Shown here: positions 1 through 10,015 of the stretch, one piece after another
Position numbering within the stretch: the first letter of the stretch is position 1
Layout of the letters: every line of letters starts with the position of its first letter
Source of the DNA: Fragilaria crotonensis
Taxonomy: Eukaryota > Bacillariophyta > Fragilariophyceae > Fragilariales > Fragilariaceae
DNA length: 36,801 nt
Direction: 5' to 3'
Assembly (NCBI GenBank): GCA_022925895.1
Contig: JAKSYS010000628.1
Coordinates: 1 to 36,801, forward strand
Translations under genes and position numbers: made by a program
The notes under the pieces: generated by a model
Database searches by the model: none
What the model saw: only the letters and a program-made list of their open reading frames with translations
What the model was told of the DNA's origin: nothing

Positions 1-90
1 GGAACATCGCAGCCGCAGGCCGCGACATCTCAAAGTGACGAAACTCAACCTATCGTCGTGGATTTAACTGAATTTCTTTACCGCCAATAG
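1..90 (+). CDS. 3' end of an unidentified gene
   Basis: Frame 1 is open from the first base to a TAG at 88-90 and encodes 29 residues. They are rich in Ser, Gln, Thr and Asp, then end in PIVVDLTEFLYRQ. The V-V-D-L-T core fits a SUMO-interacting motif (hydrophobic patch followed by acidic or Ser/Thr residues), but a motif this short can arise by chance. The start and body lie outside the window, so no family can be assigned. A GTAC-rich intergenic stretch begins right after the stop, which agrees with a gene ending here. It could also be a chance open frame. Confidence 0.4.
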   Translation, partial: GTSQPQAATSQSDETQPIVVDLTEFLYRQ

Positions 91-112
91 CGTAAAGCAT
101 AACCCCACCCCA

Positions 113-262
113 GTGTACCGGTACAAGTACTACCTGGTAGCTAGTACTAGAGTACCTGGTGCTTTCTTAATCTGCACTCTCGCATGAAACCGTGTACTGC
201 AGTACTGTAAGAGCTCTCGTACTGTACTTAGTATAATTCGTACTTCGTACACTGTGCATCGT
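113..262. repeat. GTAC-palindrome-rich intergenic stretch
   Basis: The tetramer GTAC and its extensions (GTACCGGTAC, AGTACTA, GTACTGTA) recur every few bases here. The same texture returns at 12270-12390, 12718-12790, 17063-17120, 24005-24200, 29083-29400, 31375-31490 and 36360-36670. It is almost absent from coding regions. The motif is self-complementary and the spacing is irregular, so this is not a simple tandem array. Confidence 0.6.
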
Positions 263-524
263 TGTGCTACCATCGCGTATCGTTGGTGCTCGTAGACTTC
301 GTACTTTAAAATTTTAGTGGAACCTGAAATCCTGATCTCTAGTTCATCTTGCTTTCGTTTCGTCATGGTCTAATGCGCACAACAACATCCTCCATTGCAG
401 GTGACACAAAGCTATTCACCATCACTTTCATGAGATGTTCAATGAGATGCAAGGTGAGGCTGCTTGAGTTGGTGTTATGTGAAGTACGCGCACAGATGTA
501 TGCTCATGCTCGCTATGAGAGCTT

Positions 525-1523
525 TCATGCAGTCTCTGTTGTGAGGACATCTCTGCTTGTACATTCTTTCACTAACACCTGGATAGATGCCCTTCCCATT
601 TTAGAATTCAGTGGCATTCTGTGGTATGCGCCTTTGCTATCCCCCAGATAAACTTGATTCCTTCTCCAGCCATTATGACATGGGTCTTCAGAGCTATCAG
701 AACAGAGACACCAAGCGTATGCCAACATGCTGCAATGATGTCATCTCTCCAGCAAAATCAAGGCAACAAGCCATCAAATACTTCAAGCACTAATTCTCTT
801 CTCCTTCAATAATGCCACCATCCTCATTATCTTTTGGAATATCCATAGTTTTTGTCTATTTGGTTGGTATTGATCCATGTGATCACTCACACCAAACTTG
901 AAGGGGACCTTTGGCTGACCAGTCAAAAAGTTATCGCTTTTCTGCTCAACTCTGAGATCAACATTTGCAATCTGTTGCAGTTCTATCAATATTGGTAGTG
1001 CTTGCTTAGCTAATGTTGCATTGGTAAAGATCAGCAGATTGAAGCTCCTCAGCAACTGTCTTGTTGTCTTACATTTTTGTGTGTGTGGTGGAGCCAGTAG
1101 GATAGGGTCATAATGGTGTGTACTATTCTCTGGTGACATCCAGAATAGCATCTAAGGGCTAGAGAGGTATTTTCAAGCAAAATAAGAGCCGGACAAATGT
1201 ACAAGTTTCCCAGCATTGCTGAGGAACCAAATAGCTCGGTATGCACTGAGAGTAAATAGCTTTTATTGTGCACTGCAATACTTCATGAAGTAATGCAGAG
1301 GATGCTTCAATGGAATCTGAGCTTTTATGCTGTCACTCTGAGGAAAAATATGTTGCACTTCATTTATCAAAATCTCATCAAACTGCAATGCAAGAACAGC
1401 AAGGCATACATTAGTATACATCGGAATGCAGTCATAATTTTGATCATTATTTCCACATATGCACCTTCTACATATGGTGATTTTAAACCTTTGTTGCAGC
1501 AAAAAAATATTATTTTTCATCAA
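525..1523 (-). pseudogene. decayed minus-strand ORF of unknown, probably transposon, origin
   Basis: Two minus-strand open segments, 1523-1263 and 1151-783, lie in the same frame. The segment between them reads through in that frame with three stops (one TAA, one TGA, one TAG), and the composition stays protein-like across the joins. Examples are IPLKHPLHYFMKYCSAQ before the first stop and GVSDHMDQYQPNRQKLW near the end. A further open segment at 728-525 may be a displaced piece. No diagnostic catalytic motif is visible, so no family is claimed. The surrounding DNA is AT-rich and lacks intact genes, which suits an old mobile-element relic. It could also be coincidental open frames. Confidence 0.35.
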
Positions 1524-1602
1524 TTAATACTACATATTCTCAGATGTCCTAGTAATGTTTTCCAAGTTGACGGCTGTGCTGTTTTGTTGTTATGTGTCCT
1601 AG

Positions 1603-2827
1603 TCTGACTTTTCATCGAACTCATCAAAGCACTGGAAATCCGGTGGTTTCGTGTTTGATCTTCGTGCCGCCGTCACCTTCGGCGACCCTTTAAACCGAAG
1701 TGGGTCAGGTCGCATCAAGACGCCAATATCGCATATGATAAACTACCCCCTCGCTGCGCGTCTGAATATCGACGCCGATTTTTTGGCGACGCGTTATCGT
1801 CAACGTGGTCGGCTTCGAGCAAAAGAGATGCTCGACCATAGAACGGATCAACAGGTTTCGGTCTTTATAAATGGAGTACCAATCACAAGCCAATATGACG
1901 ACTGTGCCCGGTTTCACATCAATGGATACCACTACCGGAATTACGTACAGCACTTAAACGGTTGGGACAACTCGACTTGGGACGCCATCGATTTCCACAC
2001 TTTCGGGAACCATTTTAAAAGGCTGAAACCAACGATCCGGAGCCAACACTTCAAACTTATCCATGGCCAACTTCCTCTGGGGGGAACGAAGATATCGAGA
2101 AGCAAATGTGAAAGATGAATCGCTGAAACGCTGTCCATGCTGCCGGGCTGAGGAGGAAACGCAACATCATTTTATGCGCTGCTCATTAAACCCGTCCTTT
2201 CAGACAAGCCTCAATACCCTTCGGTCAGACATCCTGGTTGCTGATGACGTCCATCCTGTACGATATCGCTTGGCAGACGGCTTCAGTCATTTCTCACGCA
2301 GTGCGACACAGTATTCTCCTCTAACGTCTCGATACCCCTCCCATTTCCAGGATATGATCCGCGAGGCGATGGCGACTCAAAACTCAATAGGATGGCCACA
2401 TTCAATGAAAGGATATCTTGCCAAGCAGTGGGGCATCCTCGCTCAATATCACATGGACCATACCGGCAGGGACCACATCAAGGGGGCAAAGCGTATGAAG
2501 CAGATTGTATGCGCACTCAGCTCCCACATTCGACGCTTATGGCTTTCGCGGAAAGAAGTCCTCCACTCACCTAATGCCGATCAGACTTTGGATAGTATTC
2601 GATCAGCCGAGTCAGCGGAGATTCACTACTATCACAGTAGACCACATCTACTGCGCACTGGCGATCAACATTACTGTAACCGTCCTCTACCTGTTATATT
2701 GGCTGCGAAACCAGCTACACGTCGCAGGTGGCTACGTAAGGTTAAACAATCGTCTGCCGAACTGACGAAGGATGGTACGCACCAGACTCCTCACAAATTA
2801 TTTTCGCATACAATGAGGACTCTTTAA
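1603..2827 (+). pseudogene. C-terminal part of a LINE-like reverse transcriptase, frameshifted
   Basis: Frame 1 is open from 1603 to 2118 and frame 2 continues from 2063 to the stop at 2827. The join falls at a run of six G at about 2079-2084. Removing one G would make one frame running from KLIHGQLPLG into RRYREANVKDESLKRC. The second half holds a Cys2-His-Cys cluster, CPCCRAEEETQHHFMRC (about 2130-2185). That CPxC, then E, H and C, arrangement is found at the C-terminus of many non-LTR retrotransposon reverse transcriptases. A WDAIDFHTFG segment lies just before it. No reverse transcriptase catalytic motif is present, so this is a 5'-truncated copy, as is typical of LINEs. The tail is basic and ends in TMRTL. 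Confidence 0.6.
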
Positions 2828-3029
2828 AGATAACACATTCTCGCGGGCAACCGCTGGAAGAGGGTACACAGCAGCGGCCTACCGGCCGCTGCGTGGTGCT
2901 AACCCTTATAATTAGTTCACGTTTACGTTTATGGTTTTGTGTTTGATTATTTATCTTCGCCGTGAAGAGATATGTCGTGTCCACTGTCTCAGCATTGCTG
3001 ATAGCATTGATACACCTCTTTGTTGAAGG

Positions 3030-4802
3030 TCATACCCCACCTGCCAGTTGAATGCTTTCCGCAATCAGCTTTGATAATCCCTGCCTTGTACTATACAGAG
3101 ACTGCACCGTGCAGAGTTGGACCCCCTGGTGGCGGTTCGACCGTCGCTGAGGCCGGAAGTGGCAGCCACGACGCCGACATGTGGAATGAGCCCCATTACA
3201 AGTCTCGCAGCAGTTTGTGGAAATCTGGCAACTCTGGTGCCGACACCGCAATGGCACAACCGCCCCCGCCCAACTGCAGCACCTGCAGATACTCGTGCAC
3301 GGTGACCTGCACGTGTCTGAGCACGTGTGTGGGGTATACCTCTGCCCATCATGGTGTGCCCATGAGCGCTTGGTGCTGCCCCAAATAGCAGCCGTTCGTG
3401 AAAGGCGCAGGAGAGGAGCCACAGACAGCGAACAAAGGGGTTGGGTGTGCCTGGACCTTGAAACAGGGCGTGAGTCAGCAGCACAGCGAACTGCTGCAAC
3501 AGAAGGCTAACCTGGTGTAGATCCCGCATCCTTAGTAGTTTTGCGTTCTCCCTGATGTCTTGGATGTTGGAGGACAAGGATGCGTTAGCCACCCTTGGTC
3601 CAACTGATTGGCCACCATGATGTGGCCAAGCGCACGGTAGTGATCCTGCGCTCCCATGTAGACAACCAAGAAAGGTTGGCAGCTAGCCAGCGGTGAGATC
3701 GTCAGGGCCATTACCGGCAAAGTTAAGGCTTGACAACATCTGTTTGATACCAGTGGTCACCACTGGACAATATAAGTCTGTGGTGAGACCACACCCAATG
3801 CAAACCCAGGTGAGCTCCTGCTGAATGGTAGATTGTTGCTCCCTTTGGCTCCATTATCAAGCCGTAGTACCTACAGGGGGGCAAGTTTCTCAACAGTCGC
3901 CACCTGGCAAGAATATTGTAGAAGTACCGGGTAAGTTTCCCGGTAGGATTCCGCCACGCCTCGCGCTTTGCGTGCGTTTTGCACGGATCCTTCTACATTC
4001 TCCGCGAGTAGCTGCATCGCAGCTGTCATCTGGTCTAGGTTGTGTTGCGTCACATTCCCTCCTAGTTGCCCTGGGAGATTGGATGTGACCTTCGCTGCGA
4101 CGTAGTTGCTCACGGCTTCCGGTACTAGCAGTAGGAGTGCTGGGTAACAATTCAATACCGCGGGTAGTGCCGCCAGCTGCCTCCCCAGTTCCGCCCCGTG
4201 CGGTACACGCAACCCTTAGCCACGCCACGATATCCGCGCACGCTTTGAGGTTTGAGGGCCCCGTCCGCCTCCATTATCCCATACAATTCTTGATAGTACG
4301 CAATGGTAGGTACCCCAGCATCGCAATGCACCAGCAAGCTCGCTGCATACTATTGGGTGGGCACCACTTGTGTGATGCGAAGGCGCACGAGCCCGGAGCA
4401 TCCTCCGCTACATACGGTCCTAGCATGGTGCCAGGTGGCGCTCCCGTTATCTGGTCCAGCATTGTGGCCACTGTTGGCACCCGTACTCCTGCTGCACCAA
4501 TGTGGGAGAAGTGCCTATTGTTGATCTCGACCACAGCAGGGACTTGGGCGGCTCTGACATCACCCAAGAGTCCCATGCTTATGTCGGCTATTGTTGTTGC
4601 CTCTCCCTCCCCAGGGAGCTCCAAATACCGCATCATTCCATGCAGGATTTGCACTTCCACACCGGTTGTATCCGTGGTATGTGCGAGGCATAAGATGGCC
4701 ATATACCGCCGGTTGCTGAGAGCTAACGCACGTCCGTTCCTTCTCGAGACTCGTCACGGGAGTCGGTCGCTCGCCGGTTCCCGCTATCTCGTGTGTACCC
4801 AT
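3030..4802 (-). pseudogene. decayed gag-like or unknown ORF region, minus strand
   Basis: Minus-strand protein-like segments follow each other with frame changes: 4802-4690, 4702-4274, 4228-3890 or 4212-3871, and 3592-3065. An ATG at 4802 lies 1 nt from a 19-bp repeat unit (4804-4822). Segments such as LGGNVTQHNLDQMTAAM look like genuine helical coding sequence. Composition is GC-richer than the neighbouring DNA. No protease, RT, integrase or zinc-knuckle motif is seen. A gag-like or structural ORF of a retroelement is only a guess from repeat context and decay. Overlapping plus-strand ORFs (4137-4907, 3020-3388) look like shadows. Confidence 0.3.
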
Positions 4803-4803
4803 C

Positions 4804-4822
4804 CGACGGGGTTAGTTAACCC
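4804..4822. repeat. 19-bp unit CGACGGGGTTAGTTAACCC, copy 1
   Basis: This unit recurs in direct orientation at 5980-5998 with one mismatch (18 of 19). Its core GGGTTAGTTAACCC is a near-palindrome. A looser relative (GGGTAAGTTAACC) is seen near 16718-16732. Copy 1 touches the start of the decayed minus-strand ORF at 4802. Confidence 0.6.
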
Positions 4823-5979
4823 TGTATTTGCTCATTACAGAAACAGCTATTACTTGCAAGTTGTCCGTTGGACTGGAAACCTGGGCAGTGGCTCAAGAAC
4901 TTTATGAATGTGTATGGTTTCAAAGCACAGTATCTGAATAATGTTTATCATCAAGAAACAAGAGTTTTTCGGCATCAATTTTCTTTACCCTCAAATTTTT
5001 TCATGTCATTTCAGATGTTGTCCAGCTGTAGAAGTAATACCAGATGCTACGTGAAACCCACGATTCTGACACACCGTGAAGGCCTTCGTTTTGATCATGT
5101 TCTCGACAAATTCAAACAAAAGTAAGGCGACCATTGTGTTTCAAATACATTGAAGTGTTGTTTCTAAACGTGAAACTTGTCCTCATTTTCTTTATTCAAG
5201 CAACAGTACTCAATTATAGAGAGACATCAAATCAGAAGAAAACTACGTAGAAGAAGCAATCGTAGAATATATACTGTAGTCTACGGTGGATGAATTGATT
5301 TCTGTCCCAATTCTTTTAGATCGTGTGTTTCCTAAGATTGAAACAACTTAGGTTATCATCATCTTCAGTATACTTCTAATGGTTATGCAGCATGCCGGAT
5401 ATCTGACCAGCTTCTTGAACTATTCTCAATGGATAATTGAAATGAAAGAGGAACCTCAACGGACAATTTCTTGACAGAAATCGTGTAGAATATATACCAA
5501 GCTTTTCGAAAAATTCACCACATCGACAGATTTTGTATGAACTGTCAGAAGATGATTTTGCCACACAATACTTAAAGAGTGAGGATGCCAGATACTTTGA
5601 TAAGTAGTTGGGCATCGGTCACTCAGGATGTTTGTTGGATATCTCAATTAGGCATAGCATAATTGAATGAAAATGGACTTCAAAAATTAAAACCTGTTTT
5701 GACCATACGTAGAACATGTACCACACTTCACGCAACATTGCATCCCTTTGTCGGAGACTGATTGGGGATGAAAAACTCAAGTATCGAGCTTTTCTTCCTA
5801 TCAGTGACTTCCACTGAAGATGAAGAAAAGGAAAATGGATCAAATGAACACTGATAAGGGGCATTATTCTTTTCACTTTGTGAATGCAATTGGAACATCT
5901 TTTTCAGTGGACTGTAGTATAAAATGTACAGAAAAGCGTCATGCACACGTACGAAAATGATGGGGTTAATTAAGGCAAA
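4823..5979. other. AT-rich stretch without a recognisable gene
   Basis: This 1.16 kb lies between two direct copies of a 19-bp unit. It contains only short overlapping ORFs on both strands (for example 4868-5125 plus and 5876-5376 minus). They are of low complexity and have no recognisable motifs. I see no RNA gene or inverted terminal repeat pair beyond the flanking unit. Confidence 0.5.
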
Positions 5980-5998
5980 CGACGGGGTCAGTTAACCC
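5980..5998. repeat. 19-bp unit CGACGGGGTCAGTTAACCC, copy 2
   Basis: This is the second copy, in direct orientation with 4804-4822. Immediately upstream, TGGGGTTAATTAA at 5961-5973 together with GTTAACCCCA at 5991-6000 forms an extra imperfect inverted repeat. Confidence 0.6.
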
Positions 5999-6000
5999 CA

Positions 6001-6837
6001 TGGCCCCGGGTGGGTAGACACTAGGTGAAGCAGAAACTTGCCACTACTCGCCCCGCCGCTTCAGCCCCCCCCCCCAACTTGGGGACCTCTGGTGGCGTAG
6101 AGTTCGCGGTAGTTCCGAGGCGTCCTGTCCAAGTTGACCTGTAGCAGTTGTGCCATAGTATGATCGCGGATACGCTCGTACGCACGGTGTGCCGGCAGCG
6201 ATGTCAACGAACAAGTAGTAAGAAGATCCCGTCTAGGTTCATGCTCGTCCCTCCAACTAGCGCCGCTACACTCGTAGACAATGGTTGAAACCGTTCAACC
6301 CAAAGGAGTGACTATCGTTTGCTGTGCAGTTCAACGCGTCGATTGAGCGGAGTGACTGTCCGTCCGTCGCTTCGTCTTTGCACCCGTCTACAGTTACGCA
6401 ACCGCTGTCGTTCGTTATTACCTGGTACCAGGTACTAGGTAGTACTATTCCTACCCGAGCACAGCGTAATAAATGTCAGATCGTTCTCTACGATCTCGTT
6501 GAAAGAAAGACGCCATCGACGTACATACGGTGTACTGCATCCTCTACGACGCCCATCCTACAAGGACAAACATACGGCACAATTGTACTGTGGACCCTCG
6601 ACTCTCGACCCGAATTCGGAATGTCGGAAGGCGAAATACTAGTCGTACGTCCCACGTCACCGAAGCTGCGATGAGAACTTTTACGATCGACTCACAGGCT
6701 CACAATCACCGCTGTAGCCGGCAGATGCCAACAGAGATCAGACATGACGAATTTCGCGGTCAGATTTTAGAATGTACATATGATACAGACTACAGACATC
6801 CTAGAACTCGCATCTGACTGAAGAAACGACGCACACA
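6001..6837. other. intergenic stretch with a poly-C run and a possible ORF fragment
   Basis: A poly-C run lies at about 6066-6077. On the minus strand, 6240-6060 is open in a frame with protein-like content (HTMAQLLQVNLDRTPRNYR). This may be another piece of the decayed element at 3030-4802. The plus-strand ORFs at 6324-6674 and 6530-6817 overlap each other and have no recognisable features. They are more likely the 5' flank of the gene at 6838. Confidence 0.4.
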
Positions 6838-7652
6838 ATGACAAGAGCCATATCTGATAGAGGCAGTCGTTCAGATCAGCGAAAGGCCGGGCCTATGCTT
6901 CTGGTCGCAATTATTCTTGGCTGGACATGCGGGGTGGCGTCTGGATTCGCCTGTTCTCTTTCGAGGTTTACAGTTCACTCGATATTGACCCATCGCAACC
7001 TAGTCGCCGCCGTTCCGAAGGCTTACGCTGGGTATAAGGACACTCATCGACCGAGACCACTTCTCATGTCGAGTGAAGCGAAAGACCCAGATGATGGAAC
7101 TGCCACGGACGAGAATATCACCCCGCCACATGATTATCAGGGGTGGGTCGATGAGCTGTTGGAAAAGTCGTCGTTCTTCCCGAAGTTTCAACCGAAAGAA
7201 CAACGAAAGCTCCCCCCTCTGTTGGTCGAAGACAACCAACTGCTCCTCTACGACATTGTCTTGCTTCTCAACTTGACAGCGTCAATTTCTTTCTGGGTGA
7301 TTCACCGCCTGTCCTTTGATTACATTTCAGCAGCTCTCAGTGAAGGGTCTCTGATGTGCATTCTTTGGATTATTTGCGGCCTCTTCAATGGAGCATTTTT
7401 ATTTTCTGCCGTAGACGGGCATTACAACCCGTCCGATGAACGCGCCGGGCCGAAGGCTGCAGGCATGCTGGGATTGCATACGTTTATCAATACCGCGAGT
7501 CTTCGAGTGGTGGCCTTAATATCGGCAGTTCTTGAACACAGAAAAGTGGGTGCGGTACCTGAGAAGACTTGGTTCCTTTGGAGATCGCCTTCGGGCTCGT
7601 ACTTTTGAGCATGTGGAGGCTCTTGCATTCGTGCTTCACTCCGCGCGTGTAG
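6838..7652 (+). CDS. putative plastid-targeted multi-pass membrane protein, frameshifted
   Basis: The start is either ATG 6838 or ATG 6895. The second places a clean signal peptide (MLLVAIILGWTCGVASGFA) at the N-terminus, and its ASGFA end resembles the ASAFAP-type cleavage site of heterokont plastid precursors. A soluble acidic stretch follows, then hydrophobic segments at roughly LLLYDIVLLLNLTASISF and LMCILWIICGLFNGAFLF. The first frame stops at 7606. A neighbouring frame, entered at about 7573, continues with PLEIAFGLVLLSMWRLLHS and ends at TAG 7650-7652. One missing T in TTGGTTCC restores continuity, so I annotate through the break. The function is not recognised. The protein probably sits in a plastid membrane. 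The next gene, at 7905, converges with it. Confidence 0.65.
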
Positions 7653-7904
7653 CGCACATTCGTAGGGGGAAGCTGAAACTACGATATCAACTCGGGAGAC
7701 AACGTTCACAAACCGGTTTCCCAAATGTATTGTACCTAAAATTTAAGCCAATAAATTCGTTACAAGTATCTGAGAAGAGAATCGCTGAGTTACGCACATT
7801 CTCGGAGAACGAGTCTGAAGGTCGCAGCAAAGCATCGGTCAGCACCATTTCCATTCCATAGAAGAGAAAATAACTGGAAAGATTTTGGACTTCCGCCGAG
7901 GAAT

Positions 7905-8590
7905 CTACTGAGCTCCGAACAGATCCATAAGTGGAACAGACCCTGGGATGGACTCGAACGCGAACATGGATGCCATGGCGATCATGGCAGCACGGCCGTT
8001 TGTGGTCTCAACGAGCTTGTAGCGTTCCAGTTTCTCAGGGGAAAGTCTAGCCTTGAAGCCCCAAGGGTCAAAACCCAAGTTGCCCGGCTCCTTGGTTGAT
8101 AGACCCTTCCAGTTATCGCCTGTGTGGCCGACAGACTCACCCTCCGCAATGGCGATGAAAGAAGGATAGCTCGAATACTCCTGGCTGCTCAGAAGCAAAA
8201 CTCCGAGTGCTTTGGTCAATCTGGCTCCACAGGTGCACCAGGAAGTGCATGCCAAGTCCCAAACCACCCTGGCATTCGCTGGTAAGATAAGTGGACAGCA
8301 ATTACACCAGCTGGATACGCCGCATCACAAGTACTTACCTCATGAGTGGCCCAGATACCAGTCCAAGCGAGCATGCACATACGTCCTTGCTTGATCTCAG
8401 ACTCTTGCAAGTACTGTTTGTGTGGGAACATGGTAGGGAAGGTGTCGAACGACTCCCCAGTTCCGAGCTCTCCAAGGCTCAAAGGGTCCCATGAAAACAA
8501 GGCAGACTTCTGGACAGGGACAGCCTGTGGGGCAAAGGCTGCTGCCGAAGCGGAAAGAGCGAGAGCGAGAGCGGCAGAAAGCTTGACCAT
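7905..8590 (-). CDS. fucoxanthin-chlorophyll / LHC-superfamily antenna protein, possibly RedCAP type
   Basis: The gene encodes a thylakoid antenna protein that binds chlorophyll and carotenoid and passes excitation energy to a photosystem. The start at 8590 gives MVKLSAALALALSASAAAFAP, a signal peptide with an ASAFAP-like cleavage motif. The first LHC helix carries ESEIKQGRMCMLAW and the last carries VETTNGRAAMIAM, the paired E-x-x-x-GR chlorophyll-binding helices. A GT-AG intron spans 8338-8269 (70 nt); its removal joins ATHE to GGLGLGMHF. Two single-base deletions then break the frame, near 8241 (GG for GGG) and 8216 (a missing C). The rest runs in one frame from TKALGVLLL to the TAG at 7905. 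The GESVGHTGDNW and SIPGSVPLMD segments resemble the RedCAP branch as I remember it, but the subfamily is uncertain. The length, about 200 aa, is normal for an LHC. Confidence 0.88.
8269..8338 (-). other. intron of the LHC gene
   Basis: The donor is GTAAGTACTT and the acceptor ends GAATGCCAG. The intron is 70 nt long and joins codons in phase 0 (GAG then GGT). An alternative acceptor 10 nt upstream (TTACCAG) would give a 60-nt, stop-free intron, but it loses the conserved GGLGLGMHF reading. Confidence 0.75.
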
Positions 8591-8944
8591 GGTGAAATAA
8601 TCTAGAGACGATAATTAATCTGTTGTCTATCGGTGAGAAGCAGGAAGATTGATGCACCCACACACCCACACGCCACTTCAGGCATCTGCTGGTACGTGGA
8701 TCTGCGTAAAGAAGATCGCAAGGATCAGCTTCAATTTCGGACCAATTCGACTCAATTCTTCGTTCGGCGTTCATCGTCTGTCTCAATTTCCCTGGGCACC
8801 CTGTCTCCCACCTCACAACAATTGGACACACAGCCTGTACCACTCTACCAGCCATTCGCCATGTGCCGTCATCTACACGTAGCCACGTCAAACGCGTTCA
8901 CCACAGCCAGCCCTCTTCCCTCTGCAGCTACTACTACCACATAA

Positions 8945-9492
8945 AAGTGCCTGGAGCCGTTACTTTCACCCCGTTGTGGACTAAAGATATCTTGCTCAAA
9001 AAATGCTTTGATTTCAATGTTCTAGGCTAGTATCCAGAACATTAATCATTCTTCTACAAGTGCAAGAATTGATGAAGTTGTTGCTGAACTTGTGACGCTC
9101 ATTTTAGCATTTATGTATCAGCTCCAGGCACTTCATTTAAATGTATACGCAGCTTAAGACATTTTTTAGGCATCGGTTGACGAGATTTTTCACCCCATTC
9201 GACTATGATTTTTTGTACTCGTTTTCTACTGCTACAGAGTTTTTCCCTATTGGTGGTACGCGATCAATGGGGTGAAAACCCGAAGGGGTGAAAGATTGCG
9301 AGCCCTCAACTTCCAGTGATGTTTACAACACCAGTTTACTAATTGGTTTGTTCACCACTCCAGTAGACTTTGTTGTACTGCATATCAGAGATCAAAACAG
9401 CCAAAGCAAGTGCCATTGATTTCTTGAAATTGAGTGACTTCTTTGTATGAGGCGAGGAGTAAAAAAAACCCATTTCACGGCTCCAGGCACTT
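8945..9492. mobile_element. MITE-like unit with 16-bp terminal inverted repeats
   Basis: AAGTGCCTGGAGCCGT at 8945-8960 is matched exactly in inverse at 9477-9492 (ACGGCTCCAGGCACTT). A further 13-bp part copy in the right-end orientation lies at 9121-9133. Inside, TTTTTCACCCCATT (about 9187-9200) pairs with AATGGGGTGAAAA (about 9267-9279) to form a second inverted repeat. TTTCACCCCGTT also follows the left terminus. The 548-bp unit has no ORF, which fits a non-autonomous DNA element. I see no convincing target duplication. It ends 15 bp before the terminal repeat of the large element at 9508. Confidence 0.65.
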
Positions 9493-9507
9493 CTTAGGTG
9501 GTACCCA

Positions 9508-9520
9508 CATCTAAGGGCAC
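9508..9520 (+). repeat. left terminal inverted repeat of the 7.0 kb element
   Basis: CATCTAAGGGCAC is an exact inverse match to 16518-16530. The next 495 bp, up to the end of the first gene, are AT-rich and non-coding, with several TTCCTGA-type words (about 9638, 9682, 9840). Confidence 0.65.
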
Positions 9521-9630
9521 CGATACGTAGGATAAAAATATATCCGAAATCTTTGTTTTCAGAACGAGGTCTATTTTTTAACGTATATATTTAGCATTTT
9601 TGTTGTAAATCGTGTTGAGGTACGCACAGT

Positions 9631-9648
9631 TTTGCGTATTCCTGAGTA
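9631..9648 (+). repeat. left subterminal inverted repeat
   Basis: TTTGCGTATTCCTGAGTA lies 123 bp from the left end. Its partner is the complement of 16407-16424, 106 bp from the right end (15 of 18 identical). The similar spacing from both termini argues that the pair belongs to the element and may be a transposase binding site. Confidence 0.55.
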
Positions 9649-10015
9649 TACAACAACGTAATCCTGATATATGCAATGCATATTCCTGAATAAGTTTTTC
9701 ATCTTTATTAAAGAATGACTCAAGTGAATACGTTTATTTACAACCGGAGTCCTGTGAAATTATTGCATATACATTTAGCTCAATGATTACGTATTACCCG
9801 ATATCTGCTTTTCAGGTTGATGTTATTTATGACAAAGTGTTCCTGAGTTGGCGTGACGCGTTCTACGGTGTATTATTATCATCTATCTGCAAAGAACTAT
9901 GCGTTGTTAATAGTAACGGCTATTCATCTTTCTGAATCATTATAATGCATATTCCCTAAAACCACCACAGAACACAACGTTGTATCTCTCTAAAGCCACA
10001 CAACACGACGCATTG

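Noticed and set aside
6324..6817. Two overlapping plus-strand ORFs before the plastid membrane protein
   Set aside because: They have no domain or signal peptide, and the composition fits 5' flank. I kept the region only as an intergenic note.
8279..8338. Reading straight through the LHC intron using the 60-nt stop-free frame
   Set aside because: The 60-nt insert is open, but canonical GT-AG splicing with the acceptor 10 nt further on recreates conserved LHC sequence that the read-through lacks.
8397..8891. Minus-strand 164-aa ORF overlapping the LHC start
   Set aside because: It is read in another frame across the LHC signal peptide and first exon, so it is a shadow.
8633..8944. Overlapping plus-strand ORFs upstream of the LHC gene
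   Set aside because: Two frames are equally open, their content is Ser/Thr/His-rich without motifs, and they lie in the expected promoter of the minus-strand LHC gene.
9500..9507. 8-bp target duplication for the 7 kb element, which would suggest a KDZ/Zisupton or hAT type
   Set aside because: The eight bases before 9508 (GGTACCCA) do not match the eight after 16530 (CACCGGTA); only the dinucleotide CA is shared.
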